Assembly (NCBI GenBank): GCA_025331445.1
Contig: JAIWNE010000105.1
Location: 1-64,000, forward strand
DNA: 64,000 nucleotides
DNA from: Blakeslea trispora
Taxonomy: Eukaryota > Mucoromycota > Mucoromycetes > Mucorales > Choanephoraceae
Reading direction: 5' to 3'
Below, one piece after another: positions 11,798 through 21,625 of the stretch. A program made the position numbers and the translations under genes. Under the pieces are notes generated by a model that saw only the letters and a program-made list of their open reading frames with translations, was not told the DNA's origin and did not search any database. Position 1 is the first letter of the stretch, and every line of letters starts with the position of its first letter.

Positions 11798-11804
11798 TCT
11801 TCTT

Positions 11805-12008
<204 letters not shown>

Positions 12009-12713
12009 TTTGTAAATATTTATTCATTATTCTGTACATACTCTTTAAATATATATATATCCTATTGTCTATCATTTGTTTCATCCATCGCTTTATTCAT
12101 TATTCTATGTTTGCTTTCTCTAGTGCAAAATAATGGTATATCAGGAAAAGAAGGGGTTTGGCCAGGTCGTGAAGTTATAGGACAAAAAGTTAGTACTTTA
12201 TTGTGTGCAATAATCTAACACACAGTAATTCTTGATTGAAGTTTGCCTAATCTTCATCCCTTGAAACTTGGCAGAAAATGCGTCATATCAAAGGTCCTCA
12301 GAGTACTAAAGTCAATCACTCAAAGGCTATCTTAGATTTATACTACTAGCTCAGCAAGTCGCTGCAACCAGAACCTTTTTATTTCCTTATGTCGGATAGT
12401 TATTGTCTGAAGTGTTGTCTCAGGTGGCTTACCATCTTGAAGTACTTGAACAGAGATACATGTCCCATCTACAACTACATTCTGCTGTCCTGTTTACACA
12501 GCATGTACATTGATTGTATTGTGTACACAATGCATCTCTATATCTAGTGAGTGCTGATAGCAAGAAACTTGTTTTTGTCCTTTCAGCAAAGCAGTAAGTC
12601 TACCATATCGAAAGCCATGCTTATGAGTTTTGTTCTGGTCATTTCGGAGTTATGTTGGAATATTCTGGATCGAAGAGCTTCGTTGAAAGGAAGATGAGCT
12701 TAGTAGTAACATA

Positions 12714-12999
12714 GTTTGTGTTGAGAACTAAAAGAAGTTAGTGGAAAGATGTCTCTTCTCATGAAAAAGCGCGCATACAGAGCAAGAGCCAAGATCAACG
12801 CGGGCTCTAAGTCCCGGTGATAGGATGAGTATATACGCACACGCCCATGTAAACATGTTTGTGTTGAGAACTAAAAGAAGTTAGTGGAAAGATGTCTCTT
12901 CTCATGAAAAAGCGCGCATACAGAGCAAGAGCCAAGATCAACGCGGGCTCTAAGTCCCGGTGATAGGATGAGTATATACGCACACGCCCATGAGAACAT
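12714..12999. repeat. 143-bp tandem duplication
   Basis: The unit begins GTTTGTGTTGAGAAC at 12714 and again at 12857; the same word recurs at 13000. The first segmental copy carries a single unit (about 2507-2649), so the duplication arose after the segments separated. Confidence 0.9.
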
Positions 13000-13160
13000 G
13001 TTTGTGTTGAGAACTAAAAGGTGTTTCTTACGTTCAAAAGAACATGGCTAATTCTTGCTCGGATGATATGTCTGGACGGAGTGAAATACCCACCTCTACT
13101 TTTCGTGACTACTCCTCTGTGACGGTTTTCAAAGTACAGAGTTTCGCATTGAAAAAGGTG

Positions 13161-13327
13161 AATTCAAGGTCGAATGAAATTCTCTCAGAATTGAGTGAGA
13201 CCGTCGAAATTGACAAGAACGAATTACATTGCTTTATCATCTTTATTCATTTAAAATAGCGAAAATAAAAAGATTTTTTTTTTCTATTATATTTGTACCT
13301 TGATCATCTTTTTCGCTCAGGTCAATT
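13161..13327. repeat. DIRS left inverted terminal repeat
   Basis: Starts AATTCAAGGTCGAATG and ends GGTCAATT. Its inner part is the reverse complement of 17369-17480. Its outer part (13161 onward) is complementary to 17237-17308. Confidence 0.85.
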
Positions 13328-13353
13328 ACCGTCATTAAGATTTTTCAATAAAA

Positions 13354-14259
13354 ATGTCAGAAGTTACACCTGAGACTATCAGTGATATTCAACAGCAATT
13401 GTCGGTTACACAGCAACTCTTGGAGAAGCTTGTACTACAAACAAACCAAAACAGACCCGCTGAAGATGCCAATATCAGCGCTACCCCTCTTTCTGATATG
13501 GAAGAGGTTGTCGACCGTACCCCTGTACACTCTATTGCAGTACGCCAGCAGTTCGACTGGACGCCCCCTGAGGAATTGAGCGAGATTCTTGGATACAAGA
13601 CCCCTGTTTTCACCGCTCCTCCTTTAGGAGACAATCAACGCAAGGAGCTTATCGAAGCGTACCCTCCAATGCGTCACATGGAGTACAAAGCTCCCAACAC
13701 TGTTCCTGAGGCTTACAAGCAGATGAACAAAGGCCAACAGCATGAGGATGCCGTATTGAAGGATACTCAATACCTTCTTTCGGGTGTCCTCCGCCCTTTG
13801 GACATCTTAGGTTATGAGATCTATACAGCTGATATTCCAGACAACGATGCTGAGCGTTTCTTATTGATGATTCGAGACGTCCGCTCGTTAGTGTTGAATG
13901 TTGCCTCTACAATCAACCATCATCGCAATAAGCTTGCACTCCGCGCAGTACACCCTTCCTTTTCATTGCCTTCACCTGCTTCGAATACCACCTACACAAT
14001 GTCTGCCAACGATTTTGCCGCTTCTATTGCTCAGCAAACTGCTGCAGGTAAGACATTGAGAGAAGCTAGGGGCCTTGGTAGAAACAAGGGCAAAACAAAG
14101 CGTAGATTCCAACAGAATGTCAGTGAATCTTCCTCTTCCTCTTCCTCTGCCTCGCCTGGGACCTCTCAGTCGTATTTTCGGCGGGATCACACTCCCAAAC
14201 AGAACAACCCGTTTTCGAACAAGAAACCGGTTTCAAAGACCAACACCAAGCATCAGTAA
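13354..14259 (+). CDS. DIRS Gag-like protein
   Basis: 301 aa from ATG 13354, 27 nt after the left ITR. The N-terminus is a predicted helical stretch (QQQLSVTQQLLEKL). The middle has the conserved-looking ILGYKTPVF and AYPPMRHMEY segments. The C-terminus is basic and serine-rich (about eight consecutive Ser, then RRDHTPKQNN). No zinc knuckle is present. It matches the position and composition of DIRS ORF1 putative capsid proteins; assignment rests mainly on position. Confidence 0.8.
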   Translation: MSEVTPETISDIQQQLSVTQQLLEKLVLQTNQNRPAEDANISATPLSDMEEVVDRTPVHSIAVRQQFDWTPPEELSEILGYKTPVFTAPPLGDNQRKELIEAYPPMRHMEYKAPNTVPEAYKQMNKGQQHEDAVLKDTQYLLSGVLRPLDILGYEIYTADIPDNDAERFLLMIRDVRSLVLNVASTINHHRNKLALRAVHPSFSLPSPASNTTYTMSANDFAASIAQQTAAGKTLREARGLGRNKGKTKRRFQQNVSESSSSSSSASPGTSQSYFRRDHTPKQNNPFSNKKPVSKTNTKHQ

Positions 14260-17224
14260 GCTTGCGTCCCAACCCATCTCTCTCAACAGAGATAGGTTTA
14301 GTAGGAGGTCGCCTTCAACAGTTCGCGACACAATGGATTCAACTCTTCCCAAACCATCACCTCTTGTCATCCGTCCAACACGGTTTCAAAATTCCTTTCC
14401 ATACACCTCCTCCTCTCAAAAACGCCCTCCCTTGTTCCAACATTTCCGCCGCCACTCCCGGAAACCTACCATCCGATTTAGACGATGCTCTTATGGAATT
14501 ACTGCAGAAGAACGCCATCGAGCAAGTCGACCAGTCGGACGCCTACTCCAGCTTCGTAAGTCCTATATTTACCGTTCCCAAGAAAACAGGCGGGGTAAGG
14601 CCAGTTTTCAACTTGAAAGCACTCAATCAATATGTGGAGTGTCCTCACTTCAAAATGGAGACCATACAGGACATAGCACTAATGATCAAACCAAAGGACT
14701 ACATGGTTTCCATAGATCTCTCGGATGCATTCCTTCATCTCCCTCTTCATCCCAGTTCTCGCCGATTTCTTCGCTTCCGCTGGAAGAACCAACTTTACCA
14801 GTTCTGCACCACACCTTTCGGCCTGAACATAGTCCCGTACTGGTTCACCAAAATAACACGCCCCATTGTAGAATGGGCACGGCAACAGGGTATCCGGCTA
14901 GCAGCTTACCTAGACGATTGGATCATTATGGGCGAATCAGTAGAGTTGGTCCGCCAACATACAACCATGATCCTCTCTTGTCTTCGCAATCTAGGTTGGT
15001 TAGTAAACCTCAAGAAATCCAATCTGCAGCCATCACAGCACATCGAGCATCTGGGGTTTCTTCTGAACACAGAAACCATGCAGGCCTCATTACCTGGCAA
15101 GAAGCTACGAGACCTTCTGAGGGCTCTTCGTCAAGTTTGCCGCCAACCATGCCAAACTCCTCGCAGAGTACAGAGCTTGATTATGCGACTTCAGGCAGCA
15201 ACCTTCGCAGTATTTCCAACGCGCCTGTACACACGACACTTACTATATCAGAAGAACCAATGGATGCGATCCGATCCTCGATGGGATGTGCCTCAACCCC
15301 TGAGTCCTCTAGCGATGGAAGAGTTGAAATGGTGGATAGACAACTTGGCGAGTTGGAATGGCCGTTCCCTGATTCCCTCAACAGCGTCAGCAACCCTTTA
15401 TGTAGACGCATCCAATACCGGATGGGGATGCTCTTACCAGAACCAGACAGCCTTTGGACATTGGACACACGAGGAAAGTATGCAACACATCAATTGGAAG
15501 GAACTGATGGCAGCATTCCTTGCCTTGAGAGCATTCCCTCAACTTCACCAACAACATGTCTTGATTCGTACAGACAACACGACTTCGCTCGCATACATCA
15601 AGAAACAGGGAGGTACCCGATCCTACGACCTGATGTATCTTGCGACCAAGCTCTGGAAATGGTGTTTGAAGAGAGGACTAACGCTCTCAGCTCAGCATAT
15701 ACCAGGGATCGACAACAAGACGGCAGACATGCAATCGCGACGACTCTTTTACAAGAATCAATGGCAGGTAAAACCAAGCGTATTTCGCTCCATCATCAGG
15801 CTGTGGTCAATTCGCCCAGATGTGGACCTATTCGCCGATCGAACAACGAACCTGTGCGCAAAATACGTCTCGTGGAAGCGCGACCCAGGCGCATGGCAGA
15901 TAGACGCCTTCTCCCTAAAGTGGTCACAATTCCGATTGCCGTGGATCAATCCACCTTGGAACTTGATAATGAGGTGTGTCGAGAAAATACGTCGAGAGAG
16001 AATATCTCAACCTTCTGTCCTCGTAACCCCGTATTGGACGAGCGCACCTTGGTTTCCGTTCCTTCAGCAAATGGCTCTCTGCCAGCCTCTCCTCCTTTAC
16101 CAGCCGGACATACAGCCAACATCACCGCTGACAACATGCCCATTGACCGCAACCAAATCCAGTCTCTCCGTTTGGATGCTCTCCGCGGCTCCTCTTTGAG
16201 CGCGGGCTTGTCAGCAGAATCATTGGCTCTCATACACCATCCTCGTTTAGTTGACTCAGCCACCAACCGTTCATACAAAAGGGGACAAGAACTGTTTGTT
16301 GTGTGGGCCTTAGAGCAGGACGTCAGTCCCACCAAGTTCAGCACATCTGATTTGACTAACTTCCTATCTCATCTGTTTCACTCACGAGGTTATCAGATTG
16401 GCACCTTACGACTTATACGCTCTGCTGTTACCCATCTTCACGAAGCGCCCGATTCTCTGCGAAACTCGGATAACAATCCGATCACAGCGCTACTTGATTC
16501 TTTGGCTCATCAAGCACCTCCTCGCCCCCAATATAAATCTAAAGTCGACCTTTCCAAAACTCTGAAGTTTTTAGCCAGTGTTCCTTCCACTGTCTCTACC
16601 TCATTGGCCTCTCTTCAGCCAAAGGTCGCATTTTTGCTTGGGATGGCTGCTTTTCTTCGTCCGTCAGATCTGCATCGCATTGACCTCTCTAGCTGCAAAA
16701 TTGACACTGCGGGTTCGCTTTGCTTTGACGTTGTTGCTCCAAAAGAGCGCCGCAAGGGCCAACGAATCATCAAAACGCTCACTGTTCATTCACACGCAAA
16801 TTCGTCGAACCTCTGTCCTGTTCGTGCTTTTACTGCGCTTCGTGACCATCCTCGTGCCAGATCGTTAAGGTCGCCCAAATCCTTATTCGTTCACTCGACT
16901 AAATCAGGTCAGCCCATCCTTGTCACTACAATTTCCTCCTGGATTCGCCGCCTTGTCCGCTTATCTACCACGGAACCAAGGGTGTCTCTTCGGTCTGTTG
17001 CTGCCACACTGGCCTTAGAAAATGATGTCCCTCTTCAGGACATTATCACTTTGGGAAACTGGTCTTCCTCATCGACCTTTGAGCAGCACTACCGACGCCA
17101 TACAATGCTCCGTACGGATTTTACTTCTGTGGTTCTTTCCCCTGGTACTCTGCCCTCTCATGACGAAGATACTGATGATGATATTTTTGCGGACGCTCCT
17201 TCGGATTTTCCTTCCGATTCTTAA
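14117..17224 (+). CDS. DIRS tyrosine recombinase (YR) frame
   Basis: This frame overlaps the whole RT frame and is open from before 14117 (first ATG) to 17224. Only the last 340 or so codons (from about 16200) look like protein: a SAM-like N-terminal domain (FLSHLFHSRGYQIGTL), the catalytic Arg in AAFLRPSDLHRID, box II around RVSLRSVAATLAL with the second Arg, LGNWSSS and the nucleophile Tyr in FEQHYRRH. The usual His before box-II Arg (HxxR) is Val here, and the truncated copy at 44810-45415 has Val too. The true start is unknown. Confidence 0.85.
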   Translation: MSVNLPLPLPLPRLGPLSRIFGGITLPNRTTRFRTRNRFQRPTPSISKLASQPISLNRDRFSRRSPSTVRDTMDSTLPKPSPLVIRPTRFQNSFPYTSSSQKRPPLFQHFRRHSRKPTIRFRRCSYGITAEERHRASRPVGRLLQLRKSYIYRSQENRRGKASFQLESTQSICGVSSLQNGDHTGHSTNDQTKGLHGFHRSLGCIPSSPSSSQFSPISSLPLEEPTLPVLHHTFRPEHSPVLVHQNNTPHCRMGTATGYPASSLPRRLDHYGRISRVGPPTYNHDPLLSSQSRLVSKPQEIQSAAITAHRASGVSSEHRNHAGLITWQEATRPSEGSSSSLPPTMPNSSQSTELDYATSGSNLRSISNAPVHTTLTISEEPMDAIRSSMGCASTPESSSDGRVEMVDRQLGELEWPFPDSLNSVSNPLCRRIQYRMGMLLPEPDSLWTLDTRGKYATHQLEGTDGSIPCLESIPSTSPTTCLDSYRQHDFARIHQETGRYPILRPDVSCDQALEMVFEERTNALSSAYTRDRQQDGRHAIATTLLQESMAGKTKRISLHHQAVVNSPRCGPIRRSNNEPVRKIRLVEARPRRMADRRLLPKVVTIPIAVDQSTLELDNEVCRENTSRENISTFCPRNPVLDERTLVSVPSANGSLPASPPLPAGHTANITADNMPIDRNQIQSLRLDALRGSSLSAGLSAESLALIHHPRLVDSATNRSYKRGQELFVVWALEQDVSPTKFSTSDLTNFLSHLFHSRGYQIGTLRLIRSAVTHLHEAPDSLRNSDNNPITALLDSLAHQAPPRPQYKSKVDLSKTLKFLASVPSTVSTSLASLQPKVAFLLGMAAFLRPSDLHRIDLSSCKIDTAGSLCFDVVAPKERRKGQRIIKTLTVHSHANSSNLCPVRAFTALRDHPRARSLRSPKSLFVHSTKSGQPILVTTISSWIRRLVRLSTTEPRVSLRSVAATLALENDVPLQDIITLGNWSSSSTFEQHYRRHTMLRTDFTSVVLSPGTLPSHDEDTDDDIFADAPSDFPSDS
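14262..16199 (+). CDS. DIRS reverse transcriptase - RNase H - methyltransferase-like polyprotein
   Basis: About 645 codons in the -1 frame relative to Gag, open across the Gag stop. The first ATG (14493) would cut off the conserved VGGRLQQF...F start, so expression by frameshift or re-initiation is likely. RT: SIDLSDAFLHLPLH (first Asp) and AYLDDWIIMG (YxDD box). RNase H: LYVDASNTGWG, NWKELMAAFLAL (Glu), IRTDNTT and a late Asp in IDNKTADMQS. After it, DVDLFADRTTN and WINPPWNLI resemble the Dam-like N6-adenine methyltransferase domain described for DIRS elements, with NPPW as the catalytic-type box. No stops or frameshifts. Confidence 0.92.
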   Translation: MRPNPSLSTEIGLVGGRLQQFATQWIQLFPNHHLLSSVQHGFKIPFHTPPPLKNALPCSNISAATPGNLPSDLDDALMELLQKNAIEQVDQSDAYSSFVSPIFTVPKKTGGVRPVFNLKALNQYVECPHFKMETIQDIALMIKPKDYMVSIDLSDAFLHLPLHPSSRRFLRFRWKNQLYQFCTTPFGLNIVPYWFTKITRPIVEWARQQGIRLAAYLDDWIIMGESVELVRQHTTMILSCLRNLGWLVNLKKSNLQPSQHIEHLGFLLNTETMQASLPGKKLRDLLRALRQVCRQPCQTPRRVQSLIMRLQAATFAVFPTRLYTRHLLYQKNQWMRSDPRWDVPQPLSPLAMEELKWWIDNLASWNGRSLIPSTASATLYVDASNTGWGCSYQNQTAFGHWTHEESMQHINWKELMAAFLALRAFPQLHQQHVLIRTDNTTSLAYIKKQGGTRSYDLMYLATKLWKWCLKRGLTLSAQHIPGIDNKTADMQSRRLFYKNQWQVKPSVFRSIIRLWSIRPDVDLFADRTTNLCAKYVSWKRDPGAWQIDAFSLKWSQFRLPWINPPWNLIMRCVEKIRRERISQPSVLVTPYWTSAPWFPFLQQMALCQPLLLYQPDIQPTSPLTTCPLTATKSSLSVWMLSAAPL

Positions 17225-17236
17225 TACTCTGGATAA

Positions 17237-17347
17237 GCAATGTAATTCGTTCTTGTCAATTTCGACGGTCTCACTCAATTCTGAGAGAATTTCATTCGAC
17301 CTTGAATTGTTCTCTTAGACCAGAGAAATAGACAAGAACGAATTACA
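17237..17347. repeat. DIRS internal complementary region (ICR)
   Basis: 17237-17308 is the reverse complement of the extreme left end and 17309-17347 that of the extreme right end. The two halves abut directly (CCTTGAATT next to GTTCTCTTAG). This is the arrangement known from DIRS1, where the ICR templates the junction of circular DNA. Confidence 0.85.
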
Positions 17348-17368
17348 GCCCTCCCTCCCTCCCTTTTT

Positions 17369-17507
17369 AATTGACCTGAGCTCATTTTATTGATCAAGGT
17401 ACAAATATAATAGAAAAAAAAATTCTTTTTATTTTCGCTATTTTAAATGAATAAAGATGATAAAGCAATGTAATTCGTTCTTGTCTATTTCTCTGGTCTA
17501 AGAGAAC
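17369..17507. repeat. DIRS right inverted terminal repeat
   Basis: Begins AATTGACCTGAG and ends CTAAGAGAAC. It is the inverted counterpart of the inner left ITR, with a distinct outer 35-40 nt matching the ICR half at 17309-17347. Confidence 0.85.
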
Positions 17508-17607
17508 AAAATCAAAAATAAAGGATAATGCTACGTCCACTCTAAAAGTAAAGGTTGGAGCCAAATAGCCATAAATTTTAATATTAAAGTTCCGCGCACC
17601 TAGGTTT

Positions 17608-20600
17608 TGCAACAAGGTTTTGTCAAATACCTATGTAGGCACTTGAACAGCCAATAATATTCGAGCCTTTTGGTACCTGAAGATTTTTTTTTTTGCTTTT
17701 TCGAATTAAACCTTTTTTTTCTTTCTGTTATTTTTCCATTATAAGCTCTCAAGTATCTTTAGACAACTCTCAACTTACCGTTACCGATTCTCAAATGAGA
17801 CGAATGACGACTAGTGCCACTGTCACTTGTGACTGGAATGATTTCAGTGATGCTGAATCGCTTGTTTTTGACGAAACTAGAGAGGAAAGCGAACACGAAG
17901 TTGTATCAACCGTCGTTGCCGAATCCTCCAACGATATGAAGGAAGAACTTGGAAAAATCTTCTTTGTAAGTGCCAATTTCAGAAGCTTAGACGAGCTTCG
18001 TGACAAAGCACAGGCTTTCGGCAAAGAGTTCAATTGCCCAATCACCACTGCTAGAAGTAACAAGAACAGCTACATTGTTTTGCAATGCAGACATGGCGGT
18101 GCTTATAGAAAGGCCAAGAAAGTTGAAGCCGACGCTGAGCGAGAAGAAAGCTCCGAGGGTATGTGCTGCATAGAGAATTATAAACGAAATGGATTAGCTG
18201 AATCAAGCGATTGACTGAACTCCCTTTTCAAAGATACGAACAAGAGTGGACGACGCTATCAATCTGGCAGAAAGCGATGCCCTTTGCGCATCTATGCTTC
18301 TGTAGGACGCGATACTGAGAGGCCCTGGAAGGTTCGCCAAGTCACTCTTGAGCATAACCATGCTCTTAGCAGTGACTTAACCTATTCGGTCTTCAGGAAG
18401 CTTCTCCCCGAAGATTTCGAAGCGGCTTGTAGCATGATGAAGAAGGGAGAAACTCCTAGAAGTGTTTTGAAGGTAAGATGAGCTTCTTTATGCTATATAT
18501 TTTTTATACAGCTATGTTCATTTGGACGGTGTTGAATTTGAGAGATGAATATTTAGTTGATGGAATGTCTTTTAACACAAAATAAAGAGAGGAAATAAAG
18601 AATGAGTGATTTGATTTCATATCCTTTTCTCGTCTTGTATCATTTTTGCTGCTTCAGATCAGATCCTTTTACTTTTGAATTCGACAGAATTCCATTTTAT
18701 TCTTTCATTTGACAATACTAATATACGTACATCTTACTAGTTGTTGGTAGAAAAGCAAGTTGATAATGGCATCACATTAAGCGATTTGCATAACATTCAG
18801 CAACGCTTCTGCAATGACCAGTTTTCTGGTATGCCTGAGTTCATCTCAGATTTGGAGCAAACTGGGCATCAAGTACGTACCAGAGTAGACAGTGATGGTA
18901 AGGTGAATGCTGTCTTCTTCATGCATGAGCATGGAAGGGATGAGCTCAGACGACTCCCTGAAAGTGTCATCATTGATGCAACATACAAGACCAACAGCCA
19001 CCGCATGGTGTTGCTCAACATTGTTGTTGCAGGCACAGTAGCTTCGGAGTATCGCCGAAGCCAACTTGCAACCATCCATGTTGCTGGATGTTGGATGAGA
19101 AAGGAGACTACCAAGTCTTATGAGTGGGCCATGAAGTAACTGAGAAGCATTGCTTGGCCCAGTGGAACTGATCCCAGTCTTCTTCCTGACAACTTTGTCA
19201 CTGATAAGGATCAAGCCTTGATGAATGCTATTAAGGTTGTGTTTCTTGAGTCAAGACACATTTTGTGTTATGTGCACATTGTGCACAACTTTATGGAAAG
19301 ATTCATCAAAAGCATGAGCAAGAAAGTCCAGCTTGGTAATTTAGTATTGAACTTTCTTATGAGTAAAGACTACTTATTTTTGCATTGCTCTTCTTTGTAG
19401 ACAAAGAAAGCCGCCCTTTGCTGGAGAAGCGATTTATAGCTATTGTTCACAAGATAGCTTTTCAATCAAACACCAAGGAAGCATTGATAGGCTTCAAGAA
19501 TGAGTATGATGCGTTTGTCTCTCAAGATAATCTTTGCGTTGATAAAGGCAAAGAAATGAAAACGTATCTTGACAGGTAATGTGAATGAAAATAAGTTTTA
19601 GAGCATTTAGCATGAATTTTTCTAACGTTCAAACCTGTGTAGCATGATGGCCTTTCGTCGCCATTGGGTTGGCTATTATGTCAACACCTATGTGCACATG
19701 GGCAATCGCACGTCTAACAGAGTCGAAAGTACTCACAGTGGCATTAAACGCCACAACAAGACATCTTCTGGTTTGCTTGGCTTGGTGACCAAAAAAAATT
19801 CGCGAATGGGTTGAAGGAAGAGTAAGTTAATTGTTACAATTGTGTCTGGATCAAGTTTGGTTAATTCGCTTTATTTTCGAATACAGGAAAGCTACAGAAA
19901 CAGACAAACTGTGCGTGAGTCTTTGTTTGAAACGATATTGAAGGATAAGACTGGCCATGAAATTGATGACAAGATGAGCCAACTGAGAGGCAGGATCACC
20001 AGCTTTGCCTTTGATCGTATTCGTTTCGAATACATCAATTTGATGGACAACAAAGCTGATCCTGATCATGTCTCTCATGTGGAATCTACTACGGGTAAAT
20101 GCCTTTGCGAATTGAGTAGAGCATACCGTCTTCCTTGCAGACATCGAATTGCAAAATATAATGGTCCTATTCCATTAGCTGCCGTCCACAGAAGATGGCA
20201 CATTATGTATCAGAATGGCAGAGGTTAGTAGATTAGAGTACAGAGTATCAAACAAATGTCTAATATCCTTATTTTAAAGTTGCTACTATTGCTGAAATGA
20301 CAAATGCCAGCAAGGAGCATAATCCTGAAGAGCATGAAGTCAGAAAGCCTGTAGAGGTTCAGTTGCAGAAGCTGCAATATATCAATGCAGACTTAAAAAC
20401 TCAAGGAGAAAGAATCAGCTTAGAGGATGAGCTTAGAGCAATCATAAGCAAGTATTCTGATGACAAGCAAGTTGAGCGCATCCTTTCTCCTCCAATAGTA
20501 TATGACATCAAAGGTCCTAAAAACACTACCCGAGAAAAAATTGCTTTGGAGAGAGAGATGGACAAAATCGCTCAACTTGCCAAACAAGAAAAAGCAAGTC

Positions 20601-21375
20601 AAAAAGAAGTTGCCCAAGGTATTGATACCAAAAACTGAAATTAACATAGACACTAAATGGTTGAAGTAGTCCGCTTAGCCATTCCAATCCCTAAAGGATT
20701 GAGTGCCAAGCAAGTGACAGGCCACTTCAATCCTTCGCCTGATGGTAATTGTGGCTATAGAGCAATTGCTCATGCCGTTTTTGATGATGAAGCCAATTTT
20801 GGCAATGTAAAGCATGAGATGCTTTTATGCTTGAGAAAGAATGAGCAATTCTACCGCCAAGTTTTTGGTAGCCCTCCATCCGCCTCTGAAGTTCTCTCTG
20901 GTACATTTGAAAGTATCCAAAGCAAGCTTAGCAACGACGCTTCAGCAGGTATCACTGATAATTGGTTCCAATTTCCCGAAATGGTCCAATTAGCAGCAGA
21001 TACCTTTAGCAGAGCTATTGCTTGCTATACGCCAGGCAATCAAAGTACCACATTCGCTCCTTACTTTTCCCCTCCCTTCCCTGTTCGCCCTATTCCATTG
21101 CAACTCTACAATAGTCATTTTTACATTGTAGAGCTCAAGCCCAACTCAAAGCCAAGATGGCCAAGAACTTACCCAGGACACCCCTTTAACTGCAAAAGAC
21201 ACTCTTTAGAAGACTTTTCGCTCATTTATTAACAAAAAAAAAATGATATGAATAAAATATGCCACCTTTACTTTCCTTTTTTTTTAAAAATTTATTTTGA
21301 ATTCATGCACCAAAATGCTCGAATATTATTGGCTGTTCAAATACCTACGTAGGCATTTGACAAAACCTTGTTGCA
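17608..21375 (+). mobile_element. MULE (Mutator-like) DNA transposon with OTU-type C-terminus
   Basis: 67-bp terminal inverted repeats at 17608-17674 and 21309-21375 (about five mismatches; outer end TGCAACAAGGTTTTG) enclose one spliced transposase gene. No clear 8-11 bp target duplication was found. It sits only 100 bp downstream of the DIRS right end, and its right flank (from 21380) is itself DIRS-terminus-like. Confidence 0.9.
17795..21232 (+). pseudogene. MULE transposase (FAR1-like, MULE DDE, SWIM, OTU), lightly broken
   Basis: Proposed exons: 17795-18158, 18234-18472, 18741-19335, 19401-19575, 19643-19821, 19887-20223, 20280-20618, 20667-21232. Order of domains: FAR1/WRKY-GCM1-like Zn finger (LQCRHGG, C.....LEHNH); MULE DDE core with VIIDATYKTN (Asp), VAGCW and FVTDKDQALMNAI (Asp); SWIM finger CLCEL...LPCRH; a charged helical linker; an OTU cysteine-protease domain with PDGNCGYRAIAHAVF (Asp/Cys) and YNSHFYIVEL (His). 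Splicing at 20618/20667 keeps frame, so OTU seems fused to the transposase. Damage: TAA at 19137 in the DDE core and one extra A in a run of eight near 19790. Both could be recent. Confidence 0.85.
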
Positions 21376-21379
21376 GCGC

Positions 21380-21625
21380 TCATTCAAGGTCGAATGAATT
21401 CTCTCAAGAATTACATGAGACCTATCGATACACTCATACACATAATTACAGATGCTGCAGCATTCTTTTTATTGTTCAGATAACGAAATTTTAAAATTCT
21501 ATTCTAAATAAAGTGATTTTTTTTTGTTTTCTTTGATCTTTGTCAGTGAATGTCCAAAAGGGAGGGAAAGGAAAAGGGTGGGACCTTTGTAATTATGTGT
21601 ATGAGTGTATCTCTTGTCTAATAAG
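21380..21625. mobile_element. Non-coding DIRS-like terminal remnant
   Basis: ATTCAAGGTCGAATGAATTC at 21383 matches the DIRS left end. A 22-nt inverted repeat (21430-21451 with 21589-21610) mimics the paired outer ends of the DIRS at 17309-17347 and 17469-17507. No coding capacity. The outer sequence differs from the full element, so it is another subfamily. Confidence 0.55.

Larger units (their letters stand above)
13161..17507 (+). mobile_element. Complete-looking DIRS-type tyrosine-recombinase retrotransposon
   Basis: About 4.35 kb with inverted terminal repeats, an internal complementary region and three overlapping frames (Gag; RT-RNase H-methyltransferase-like; tyrosine recombinase). 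There is no LTR, integrase or aspartic protease. Ends were set by comparison with the unoccupied site at 4484-4566: the left flank stops at ...AAAAAGGTG and the right flank restarts at AAAATCAAAAATAA. No target duplication is present, as expected for YR-mediated integration. All three frames are open, so it may be autonomous. Confidence 0.92.
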
